Source of the DNA: Deltaproteobacteria bacterium
Lineage (GTDB): Bacteria; Myxococcota_A; UBA796; SXON01
DNA length: 64,000 bases
Direction: 5' to 3'
Assembly (NCBI GenBank): GCA_947445035.1
Contig: CANFCK010000001.1
Span: forward strand, 424,044 to 488,043
Below, piece after piece: positions 1-11,100 of this stretch. A model generated the notes under the pieces. The model saw only the letters and a list, made by a program, of their open reading frames with translations. It searched no databases and was not told where the DNA came from. Every line of letters starts with the position of its first letter. Within the stretch, counting starts at the first letter, position 1. Both the position numbers and the translations under genes were made by a program.

Positions 1-37
1 CGTAGCAACCGACGGCGCGGCCGGGCTAAGCCCCCCC

Positions 38-460
38 ATGCTTCACGCGTTGCTTTTCGGCCTGTGCCTGCCCTTCGTCGTCCGGATGAACGAGTCCCTC
101 TCCCGCGTGATCGGTCATCTGCCCGGCGCTTGGGCGGTCCACGCCACGGGCGCGGTTTTCGGCGCGGCCTTGTTGCTTCCGTTCGCCGGCCGCCAATGGG
201 TCGGAACGGTCACTGCCGCCCCTTGGTGGTCCTGGTTGGGGGGCATCATCGGCTGTGCAATGGTCGTTTTGGCCACCCGGGGAGTCTCTACGCTGGGAAT
301 CGCCTCGTTCACCGCGCTCACGGTTGCCATTCAGTTGGTGGTCAGCGCCGGCATCGATCATTTCGGATGGGTGGGTGCAGAGGTGCACCCGCTGACACTG
401 ACACGTTCGGCCGGCATCGTTCTGTTGGGCCTGGGCGCCACGTTGGTCGTGCGCGGGTGA
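38..460 (+). CDS. DMT-family transporter, DUF606/YdcZ-like (140 aa)
   Basis: ORF 38..460; hydrophobic helices and 'PWWSWLGGIIGCAMVVLATRGVSTLGIASFTALTVAIQLVVSAGIDHFG' resemble YdcZ/DUF606. Confidence 0.75.
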   Translation: MLHALLFGLCLPFVVRMNESLSRVIGHLPGAWAVHATGAVFGAALLLPFAGRQWVGTVTAAPWWSWLGGIIGCAMVVLATRGVSTLGIASFTALTVAIQLVVSAGIDHFGWVGAEVHPLTLTRSAGIVLLGLGATLVVRG

Positions 461-1566
461 CAACACTTTTCGTGTTGTCCCTCTTACCCGCGTGCTCGTC
501 CTCCGCAGGCGTCGCCGCGCCCAAGAGCCTGCCCTTTGCCCTGGTCGAAGTCGGCCGCGTGGCCGAGCCGACGGCGCTGGCGACGACGCCCGGCGGGACC
601 GAGGCGCTCTGGGCGACCGAGCAGGCCGGGCGGATCGTGCGCGTCACGCCCACCGGCGCGGTGTCGGTGCTGGACATCCACGATCACGTCCGCAGCGGCG
701 GCGAGGCCGGACTCCTGGGCATGGCGTTCGCGCCCGCGTGGCCCACCGACCCGCGCGTTTTCGTCAACTACACCTTCAAGAACGCCGACGGGCTCAACAC
801 GCGCATCGCCAGCTTCGCCTCAAAAGACGGCGGCGCCACCCTGGATGCCGCCTCCGAACGGAGCCTCCTGGAGTTTGCCCAGCCCTGGTCCAATCACAAC
901 AGTGGCCCGCTTCAGTTCGGCCCCGACGGCATGTTGTACGTCGCGATCGGGGACGGTGGCAGCGGCGGCGACCCGCGCGAAACCGGACAGGACCGCAACG
1001 ATCTATTGGGCAGCATCCTCCGCATCGACGTGACGGGGCCAGGCGCGTACACGATCCCCGCTGACAATCCCTTCGTGGGGCAGGCTGGCGTTCGCACGGA
1101 AATCTGGGCCTATGGGCTCCGCAACCCATGGGGAATGCACTTCGACGGCGCGACCCTGTGGTGGGCCGACGTCGGGCAGAACAAGTGGGAGGAGATCGAC
1201 CGCGGGGTCGCCGGTGGCAACTACGGATGGAACCGTAAAGAAGGCAGCCACTGTTACGAACTCCTCACCTGCGGGGGTTCCTTCGTGGAGCCGGTGGCCG
1301 AGTACTCCCATGACGAAGGCGTCTCGGTCACGGGCGGCATGGTCTACCGCGGCCCGAGCATCCCCGCGATCGATGGCAAATACGTCTTCGCTGATTTTGC
1401 CACCGGTCGGTTCTTCGCCGTTCCCGCCGCGGGCGGCGCCCTGGAGCGGTTGGGTGACTCTGGCAAGAACCCCAGCGTCTTCGGGCGTGGGCGCGATGGC
1501 ACGCTGTACGTGGCCGACTACGGCGGTGGCGTCTACCGCGTCAGCCGCCCAGCACCTTCGCCATGA
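457..1566 (+). CDS. PQQ-dependent sugar (glucose/sorbosone-type) dehydrogenase, lipoprotein
   Basis: Probable GTG start at 457 overlapping the previous stop; lipobox-like LLPACSSS; 'LLGMAFAPAWP..NYT', 'IGDGGSGGDPRETGQDRNDLLGSILRIDV', 'YGLRNPWGMHFD' typical of soluble GDH/sorbosone DH propellers. Confidence 0.88.
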   Translation: MTTLFVLSLLPACSSSAGVAAPKSLPFALVEVGRVAEPTALATTPGGTEALWATEQAGRIVRVTPTGAVSVLDIHDHVRSGGEAGLLGMAFAPAWPTDPRVFVNYTFKNADGLNTRIASFASKDGGATLDAASERSLLEFAQPWSNHNSGPLQFGPDGMLYVAIGDGGSGGDPRETGQDRNDLLGSILRIDVTGPGAYTIPADNPFVGQAGVRTEIWAYGLRNPWGMHFDGATLWWADVGQNKWEEIDRGVAGGNYGWNRKEGSHCYELLTCGGSFVEPVAEYSHDEGVSVTGGMVYRGPSIPAIDGKYVFADFATGRFFAVPAAGGALERLGDSGKNPSVFGRGRDGTLYVADYGGGVYRVSRPAPSP

Positions 1567-2122
1567 ACAGCCGGCGGTCGGTGCGGAAGCTGCCGTCGTT
1601 GCGGCGACTGGCAACTTCGGTGTACACGCCGGTGTCTTCGAAGCCCAGCCGCTTGTACATTTCGTAGGCTGCGTTGCGGGTGGCGCTGGTGCGTAGGATG
1701 ACGTGGGTGAAGCGCGTGCGGTCGATGAGTTGGAGGCGCAGCTCGATGAGTTGTTTCCCCAGCCCCGATTGGCGCCACTGTTCCATGATGCCCAGCTCGG
1801 CGAAATAGAAGGTCTCGTCGATGGGCAGCAGACCACGGATGTCACGGACCACGTCGACCTTGCTGCCGACTGGGAACGCCATCGCAAAGCCGGCGACCAC
1901 GCCGGAGTCGCGTACGGCAAGCAGGGTGATTTGCTCGGCGATACGGAGCGCGCGGGGAAGGACGGCGCCGGCCTCCTCACTCGAAAAGCGCTCGTTGTAC
2001 GGGGGCTCGCTCCACACTTCCTGGTAGGCCCCGGCGAAGGCCGCCCGCCACGGCTCGCCTGTTTCCGGCGTCGTGATCCGCAGGATATTGAGGCCGTCGG
2101 GGCGCTGGGCGAGCGGTTCCAT
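1541..2122 (-). CDS. GNAT-family N-acetyltransferase
   Basis: 'FAELGIMEQWRQSGLGKQLIELRLQLI...TSATRNAAYEMYKRLGFEDTGVY' GNAT motifs. Confidence 0.85.
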   Translation of the reverse strand: MEPLAQRPDGLNILRITTPETGEPWRAAFAGAYQEVWSEPPYNERFSSEEAGAVLPRALRIAEQITLLAVRDSGVVAGFAMAFPVGSKVDVVRDIRGLLPIDETFYFAELGIMEQWRQSGLGKQLIELRLQLIDRTRFTHVILRTSATRNAAYEMYKRLGFEDTGVYTEVASRRNDGSFRTDRRLFMAKVLGG

Positions 2123-2139
2123 TCTTGGCAGCTATCCGG

Positions 2140-5100
2140 TCAGGCCGCGAAGATGGCGGTGGCGACGATCCTTCCGGCCCGCTCGCTCACACGCACCCGG
2201 ATCGGCGCGCCCCCCAGGGCGGCGTGGCGCGCCGCCACCTCGCCGCTCAGGGTCACCTCCGCCCGGCCCGCTTCGACGCGGTGCACGTCGATCTCGCGCG
2301 GGGACAGCGCCATCCCCGTGCCCAGCGCCTTGAGCACTGCCTCCTTGACGCTCCACACCGCGGTGCGGTCTTCGGGGGTGTGCGCCCACGCCCGCTCGGC
2401 CTCGGTGAACCACTCCGCCGCGAACGCGTCCGATCGGGCCTCGATGGCCTCCATGTCGACGCCGGCGTGGGCGCCGCGCACCGCGAGGGCCAGGGCTTCA
2501 CCGTCGATGTGGGTGATGCTCACGTTGACGTCCCGCGCCCCCTCGACCACCGGCTGGCCACTCGCCCGCCGGCCGATACTGAACTCGTCCGAGACCAGCG
2601 CCGCGACCGCCCGATTCGCGGCGACCTGCCCGGCCAGACGGTCCGCCTTGCGCTTGGGTGTGCCCCGCGTCGTGAGCGAGACCGCCTCCGCTCGGGGCAG
2701 CTCGGCCTGCGCGTCGGCGCTCACGGCCAGCGATGCCGACGGCCAGCCGCCCTCGGGCGGGGTCAATCGGTCGCTCGGGTCCAGCGGACCCTTCTCGACC
2801 ATGCGGAAGCCGCGCACGCGCAGCACCCGCCCTTCCGCCCCGTCCACATCGATGTCGTAGGTGGTGCCGCGGGCATGCACGACTACCTGAAGCGACTCGC
2901 CCTCCACCGCGGAACGCACCAGCTCTACGGCGTCGATGCTCTGCGGGAGCGCCATCAGCCCGTCGATGGCCATGCGGTGCAGCCCAGCGGCCTGGAACGC
3001 AGCTTCTAGCACGAGCGGCTCGGTCAGGAGCCCTTCAGCGATCGGGCCGTGCTCTACGGACGCTGCGGCGAGGAGGCCCTGGACGGCGACCGCCTCGGCG
3101 CCGCGAAGCACCTGGAAGCGCGGGCCGTGGAAATACCGCCGGTAGATCTCCTTCTGGCTGATCCGCTCTTCCGGGAAATACGCCGACGGCAGCGCCGGCA
3201 AAAGCGGCATCTCGGCAAGTTGGATGCGGGCTTCGAAGTGGGTGGTCGTCTGCTCGCGACCGTTCTTCAGCTTGCGCGTGCTGCGGAGCACGCAGGTCCA
3301 GGTGCCCTCGTCGTCGGGGGCGGCGATGATCTCGATGTGCACCGGCTCATCGCGATGCAACTTCAGCGGCGCGGAGAAGGTGATGTCCTCCGCCCCCGCG
3401 TAGCGGCCGCGGGGATGGGCGGCGAGGGCGGCGCCGGCCATCATCTCCAGCCCGATGACCCCGGGCAAGACCGGGACGTTGTCGATGGCGTGGTCGGCCA
3501 TCCACGGGTCGGACGACAAGGACATGGTACGGCGGGCGATGGCACGGTCACCGACCAGCTCCACCGAATCGAGCAGCGGGTGGATCGCCGGGGATTGGAA
3601 GTCTCCCAGCCCGCCGGCGATGACCAGTTCTCCTGAAACGCCCGCGGCGACGAGGTCGCAGAGCACGCGCGCGCCGGCCAGCGGCGGCAATAGTTCAACG
3701 CCACGAGAGGTCAGGAGTTTCTCCATTCCACCGCGCACCGCCATGCCGACGCCCGCCCATGCGGTCCACGCGATGTGCAACGAGCGCGGACGCCGCAAGC
3801 ACACCTGCGCCATGGCTTCGTTGGCGGCGCTGTAGTCGACCTGCCCAGCGTTCCCGAAGCGGCCGGCGATGCTGCCCATGCTCACGAAGAAGCTCGGGCC
3901 GTCGAGCGCTTCGGCGAGGGCCAGTCCACCTTCGGCCTTGCCGTCGTAGACCCGGCGGAAGGCGACTTCGTCCTTATCTGCGAGCAACCTAGACTCTTCG
4001 ACACCAGCGCCGTGGATGACCAGGTCCAAGCGTGGGTGGGCTTCGCGCAGCTCGGCGACCAGGGAGCGCACGGCCTCGCCGTCGGCCATGTCCACCGTGC
4101 GGACGGTGACTTCGGCACCGAGGGCCCGCATGTCTTCCACGTTCTGGCGCGCTTCTTCGGCGACGCGGAGCGGCCGCAGTCGCTCGTCGATCATCTTCGG
4201 GGTGACTCGTTTGGACTCCGCGCTCAGCTCCGTGCGAATCTGCGCCCGGGCAGCTTCTTCGTCGAGCGCGTCAGCGCCGGGAGCGGTCCGCGCGACCAAG
4301 ATCAGGGTGCACGGCCCGCGACGAGCCAGCTCCAGGCCCACCTGGGCGGTGATACCCCGGGTGCCACCAGTCAATACGGCGATGGGATGTTCGGGCCAGT
4401 GGCCGAGAGTGGGCACCGGCTCGACGGCCAGCGCGGCCACCTCACGTTCTCCGGGGCCGACCCAGACCTCGGTGGCGCGGTCGGCCTCGCCCAATTCGTC
4501 CACCAGGGCCCGAGCGGCGTCGACCTCGCCCCAGCCGGCACGGGTGGTGACGACACGGGCGCGGCAAGCGGGCCACTCGCGACCGAGGGCCTTGCACAGG
4601 CCGGCGCGGGCGCCGTTGTCCCTGGCACCGCGAAGGTCCGAGGGGGGGACGATCGCGGCGAGCCACTGGCGCGGCCGCTTGGCATCGAGCGCCCGCGCCT
4701 GGGCGAAGAGCTCCAGGAGCGGAACACCACAGTCGATGACGACGTCGGGATCCCCCCGCGAGCGCGCTCCTGCCTGATCGATCTCATCCCGCAGTGCGGT
4801 GGCCAGCGGCCCGCCGCCCAGCACCCACACCACCTGCCCACGCAGTGAGCTGACGGGCAGCTTCACGTGGCTGACCCGAACCACACGGCGGACGCGGAAG
4901 TCGGCCGGAAGCTCTCCGGGCACGGGCGCGGAGGTCGGCTCCGCGGCGACAGACTCGGGCCCTGCGTCGGGGGCGGCCGGCGCCTCGGGGGCGCGCTTGC
5001 CGGCGCTCGGCGGAGGAGCCGCCTCCGTCGCCAGGGCCAACGCTGCCGAGCCGGCGGCCTTCGCCGCGACCCGCTCGGCCATCCATCCGGCGAGCTTTTC

Positions 5101-8100
5101 GACCGTGGGGTAGTCGGCCAGCTTGAAGCTGTCGTCCCGATCCAGGGCGTAGGCGTCACGCACCTCGGCGAATATCTCCGCCTGCTTGACGGTGTCGATG
5201 CCCAGGTCGGCTTCCAGCTCGTAGGCCGGATCGATTTCCGATACTTCGTAGCCGGTTTTGGCAGCGACGACGGCCACCAGTCGGGCAAGGACCTCCGCCG
5301 TCGGCGCCCCAGCCGGCGAAGCGGCGGCCGCCGCTGCAGCGGGCGACGCGCTCGCGGCAGCCACCGGGCCCGCCGCCGCGCTCCCCGCCTTCTCCGCCAC
5401 CTTGCCGGCCATCCAGCCGGCCAGCTTTTCCACGGTCGAGTAGTCGGCCAGCTTGAAGGTGTCGTCCCGATCGAGGCCGTACGCCTCACGTACTTCGGAG
5501 AAGATCTCCGCCTGCTTCACGGTGTCGATGCCGAGGTCGGCCTCCAACTCGTAGGCGGGATCGATCTCCGAGGTTTCGTAGCCGGTCTTGGCGGCGACCA
5601 CCGAAATCAGCCGGGCGAGCACCTCGCTGGCGTCCACCGCCGGCGTCGCCGCCGCGGGTGTCACGCCCGTTGGGGCCGCCGCCGTCGCCTGCTCCACGAC
5701 GCCCGCCCCGCCGCCCTTCTGGGCGACTTGTCCCGCCAGCCAGCCCGCCAGCTTCTCGACGGTCGAATAGTCGGCGAGCTTGAAGCTGTCGTCCCGATCG
5801 AGGCCGTAGGCCTCGCGCACTTCGGAGAAGATCTCCGCCTGCTTCACGGTGTCGATGCCGAGGTCGGCTTCCAACTCGTAGCTGGGATCGATCTCGTCGA
5901 TGCCGTAGCCGGTCTTGGCGGCGACAACCGCGGTAAGCCGCTCAAGGACGGCCTTCCGGCTCGGCGTTGACGATCGTTGCGCCTGCGACGCCCCCGGGGA
6001 GTTGGGCGCCGACCTGGCGCCCTTCTGCACGCTGGGCTCGACCACGAGACGCAGCTGCCGTGCCTCTACGACCAGCTTCCCGGGCCCACCACCGACGGAC
6101 TGCAGCCACGCCGCGTGCGCCGCCGCGTTGACGATGCGGGCATCGCCGTTGGCGCCCTTCTTCCACGCCGCGAGCGCAAGCTGGCTGCCGAAGCCGGCTG
6201 CCAGTCGCAAGGCATAGGTGAGGTCGTAGTGGCCGCCAGCGCTGAGCGTGAGCTGTCCCAGGTCGGGATCAGGCTCTTTCAAGTTGGGGATCGGCGGGAC
6301 AAGCTGGTATTGGAGCGCCTTGACCGCGACGGTGTCCTCGAGGCCAGCGCCCATCGGGTGGCCGGTGTAGCCCTTGGTGTTGGCGATGACCATCTTGGAT
6401 GCAGCCGCGCCAAAAGCATGGGGAAGGCTGGCCATTTCAGCGGCAGCCGACCCGCCACGGGCCGGGGTGTAGGTCTCGTGGCTGAGGAAGACACAGGACT
6501 CGGCGAATCGGGCGTGGCTGACCCCAGCTGCAGCGACGACTTTGTCGGCGAAGGTCTTGACCTCTCGGGAGATGTGGGACGCGTCGAGTCGGGTGCCGTG
6601 GAACGCGCTGTTCGCAATGTGGGTGCCGAGCAGCTCGGCGACCGGCGCCATGCCCCGCGCGGCGACGTCCGGGGCCTTTTCCAGCACCAACGCCGCGGCC
6701 CCCATGCCGAGGATCATGCCGTGCCGACGCCGATCGAAGGGGAGCGCGGCCAACTCTACTTCAGCAGTGGTGGTGGCGGCCCCCGCGGCCAAGAAGCCGG
6801 TGCCGATCCACTCCATCAGGTCGTCGCTGGTCACATCGTCGGCGCCAACCACGATGACCCGGTCGCACCGGCCCACGCGGATCCAGTCCTCAGCGATGGC
6901 AAGCCCCTGCGTGGTGCTGGCACAAGCGGCGTTGATCGCGGTGTTCGGCCCGCGCGCGCCGAGGAACTGGGCAAGCTGGCTGTGACCCATCGCCAGGATC
7001 TGGAACAAGAACCGGCGGTCGAAGTGACCCTCGCCGTCGCCACCGTTTTTCTTGAGCTTGTGGACGAGCTGATCGTACCCGGCAAACGCGCTGGCGAAGA
7101 CCAGCCCCGTCGTGTCGCGCAGCGCCTCGGGAAGAGCCCATCCGGTCGCGACATCCTTTCCGGTCGTAGTCTTCCGCCAGGTGCGTACCAGCGGGATTCC
7201 AGCGTCACGCAGGGCCTCCAGCGCGGCCGCAATCGCGAGCTGGGTGGTGATGTCGAGGCTGCGGGCGAACGACGCATCCACGCCGTAGTCGGCGACCAGG
7301 TCGAAGTGAGACTTGCGCCCGGCAAGGCGAATGACCTGATCGCGACGTTCGACCTCCTGGAAGCCGCCTTCGCCCGTGACCGGATCCTTGGTCAGCCGCA
7401 CCACGTTCTTGGCCAGGATGCGGTCCTGATCGGCTTCGGACACCTGGCCGATGCGGTTTTCCCCCTTGAGCATGCGCTGGATGCCGTCGGGCTCAAAGAC
7501 TTCGGTGCCGCCGGGGAGGCCGAGCGATGCACCCGAGCAGACGATGCGGAGGGTGCCGGCTTTCGGCGCGCTGGCGGGCGCAATCGGCGCCGGACCCGCC
7601 GCAATGGCTTGCGACGCGATCGGCGCAGCAATCGCAGCGACCGTCAGCGGCGCCTGCGCCGACTGGAACGCCGCCCATGCCGCGCCAAGGAAGCCCTGCA
7701 ACGCCGGTAGCATCGCGGTCGCGAACGTTGCGGGATCGACCCCGCGCGGGTCCTGCCCGGCGATCTGCGCCAGGAAACGTGCCGCGCTGTCGGCGGGAAG
7801 CATCGGCGCGCCAACCGTGGGGGCCATCACCGGCACGACAGCCGCAATCACCGGCACCACCTCCGTCGCGGCGCGCCGTTCGCGCATCGTCGACGGCTGC
7901 GTGGCTCCGGTGATCCTGGCCGCGTAGTCCACCAGCTGCCGCAGCGTGCGGTGCTGGCCCAGCTTGTAGGTCGGGTCGGCCTCCAACCGGAGGGTTTCCC
8001 GGACGGTGGCCATGATGTCAGCCGTCTTGACCGTGTCGATCCCGAGGTCGGCCTCGATGTCGTGGTCCAGGTCCAGGTCCTCGACCCCGAGCCCTGTTCG

Positions 8101-11100
8101 TCGCGACACGATCTCCAGGATGATGCGCGCCATCTCTGGGGTGCCGACGCGCTCGACGCTGGTCCCGGCGGGCGGGGCGGGAGCGCGTGCGGCCAAGAGC
8201 GGGGTGGTGCTGCGACGCGGTTCGGTCGGTGCGAAGATGTCGGTCGTCGCTTGGGGCCTCGCGGACACCGGGAACCCCAGCACGAAGAGCTCGGCAAGGG
8301 TGTCCAAGAACGAGCTGACGCCGCCCCGCTTGGGCTGGTTGGTGTAGAGCGCCCGATGGGGGCGGTGCTTCAGTATCTGGACGACGAAGCCGGAGAGCGC
8401 ACGTTTGGGGCCGCACTCCACGAAGATGCGGGCCCCGTCGGCGTACATGCGCTCTACCTGTGCGATCCACTCGACCGGAGCCGCGACCTGGGCGGCGAGG
8501 TTCTCGATGATCGCGGCGCGAGCGCCTTCCCCGGTGGGGTAGTAGCGGCTGTCGACGTTGGTCGTGATGCGACGAACCGGCTCACGGACGTCCAGCCCTT
8601 CGAGCACCCGCTTGAGAGGCGCGCTGGCCGGGGCGACGATGCGACTGTGGAACGCGTGGCTGACCGGCAGCGGGTACACGGTGATGCCGCGGCTCTTGAA
8701 CAGTTCGCCCGCCGCTTCCACGGCGTCCGTCTCGCCCGCGATCACCGTTTGCGTGGGGCTGTTCTTGTTGGCGGGGACCACGTAGCCGGGCACTTCGGCG
8801 AGCACTTCCATGACCACGTCGGTGCTGGCGGCGATGCCCGACATCTTGCCGACGTCATCGAGCTTGACCCCCGCCATTTCGCGACCGCGCGCGCTCACCG
8901 CGACCAGCGCGTCCCTGAAGGTCAAGATTCCGGCCGCCACCAGCGCACCGTACTCACCAAGGCTGTGCCCCGCGACCATGTCAGGGCGCACCCCGTAGGC
9001 GGACAGCAGTCGTAAGAGCGCCACATCGACGGTCAGCGTGGCCGGCTGCGAGATCGCGGTGTCGCGAAGTCGTTCGAACTGGTCTTCTTCGCTCATCGCC
9101 TCGTCGCGACGGATCAGCGCAGTCAGCGGCTTGCCAAGCAGCGGTTCCATCACCGCATCGGCCTCGCGGAAGGTCTCGGCAACGATGGGATAGCGGTCGC
9201 AGAGGTCCAGGCCCATGCCCAGGTATTGCGAGCCTTGGCCGGTGAAGATGAACGCAATCTCGCCATCGCACGGCACGTCTTCCAGCGCAATGCCACGCTG
9301 CCGGAGCAGGTCGTAGCCCTTGCCCTTTTTGACGGCAGCGACCACCTTTTCGAGCTGGGCCAGCTGCTCGTCACGATCGACGGCATGCGCCGCCACACGC
9401 AGGGGGGCGTCGGCCTCGTACGGAGCGGAAACGGCACGTTCGACCAGCGCCGCACAGCGTTCGACCATCTCTTCGGGGGAGTCGGCGCTCAGCGCCCAGA
9501 GGCCGGTGGGGACGGGAATCGCGGCGACGGTGCGGTTGGGGGCGCCACCGGTCCTCGTCGACGCCGGGCCGTTCGCAGGCGCAACGATCCGCGGCGCGTC
9601 GCTGGGGCCTTCTGCGACCGAGGTGGTGACCGGGGGCCACGCAGAGACGGCCACGGTGGTCGCCGACGCCTTGGCCATCCCGGGCCGGAAACCCTCCAAG
9701 ACCATGTGGAAGTTGGTGCCGCCGAACCCGAAGGCGCTGATGCCCGCAAAACGGGGGCCGGCATGCTCCCACGACTCCGCTTCGGTCTGCACCTGGAGCG
9801 GAACAACGGAGTAGTCGATGTCGGGGCGGGGGCTCTTGTAGTTGATACTGGGGGGCAGCACGCCGTGGAAAAGCGCCAGGCTCATCTTGAGCGCGCTGGC
9901 GGCGCCCGCGGCGCTCTTGAGGTGACCGATGTTGGACTTGATCGAGCCGATGCGCGCCGCGCGCGACCGGCGGCCGGGCCCGATCAGGTCGGCGAGCGCG
10001 TCGACTTCGACCTTGTCGCCGACCACCGTCGAGGTGCCGTGGCACTCAAAGATGTCCACGTCCGCGGGATCGACGCCAGCGTTCTCATACGCCCGTCGGA
10101 GCGCGCGCTTTTGTCCTTCGGGATTGGGCGCGGTGATGCCCTTCCCCTTGCCATCCGAGCTGCCGCCGAAGCCGCGAACCACGGCGTACACCCGGTCGCC
10201 ATCGCGCAGCGCGTCCGACAGCCGCTTGAGCACCAGGATGCCGACGCCCTCGCCCATGACAAAGCCGTTGGCACCGGCGTCGAAGGGGCGGCTGCCGTCG
10301 GGCGACAGCGCCCCGATCTTGCAGAACTTGGCGTACGTCGCGACGCCCATGCTCCGATCGGCGCCGCCGGTCAGCGCCATGTCGAAGTCCCCGTCCTGGA
10401 GGCCCTTGACCGCCGCTTGGATCGCCGCCATCGAGCCCGCACACGCCGCGTCTGTCGTGAAGTTGGGGCCGCCGAGGTTCAATGCGTTGGTGATGCGCCC
10501 GGCGACGACGTTGGCCAGTTCTCCAGGCATGGAGTCTTCGGTGATCGGGGGCAGGTCCCGCTTGAGCTCATGCTCGTACGCAACGAGGATTGCCGCCCGG
10601 TCATCTGCCCGCAAAGCCGCGAAGCCGGGCACCTCATTGAGGGCCTTACGCATCGCGGGGAACATGACGCGGAGCGTGTACTCGTCGGTGATCTCGCCAC
10701 CCATCGAGTTCCCGAGAATCGTCGCGACGCGTGAGCGGTCGTACTGCCGGGAGTCCCCGTACCCGGCGTCGTCGAGCGCGTCGGCCGCCGCTTCGAGCGC
10801 CATCTGTTGGATCGGGTCCACCAGACGCGCCACGGACGGCGGGATGCGAAAGCGCTTAGGGTTGAAAGTGAAATCGGTGACAAACCCGCCGATCTTGGCG
10901 TAGGTCTTGTCGATCGCGCTCTTGTCCGGGTCCCAGTACAGCGCCGGAGCCCAGCGCGCCTCTGGCACCTCCACGATGCCGCTGAACCCGGCGATCAGGT
11001 TGTCCCAGAGCTGTGCGGCGGACGCGCAGCGCGGGAGTCGACACCCGAGCCCGATGATCGCGATGGGCTCGTGGGGATGGATGGACGCGAGGACGTCGGG

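Noticed and set aside
5080-5960. Regular ~325-bp repeats considered as CRISPR or satellite
   Set aside because: They encode homologous ACP domains in one reading frame
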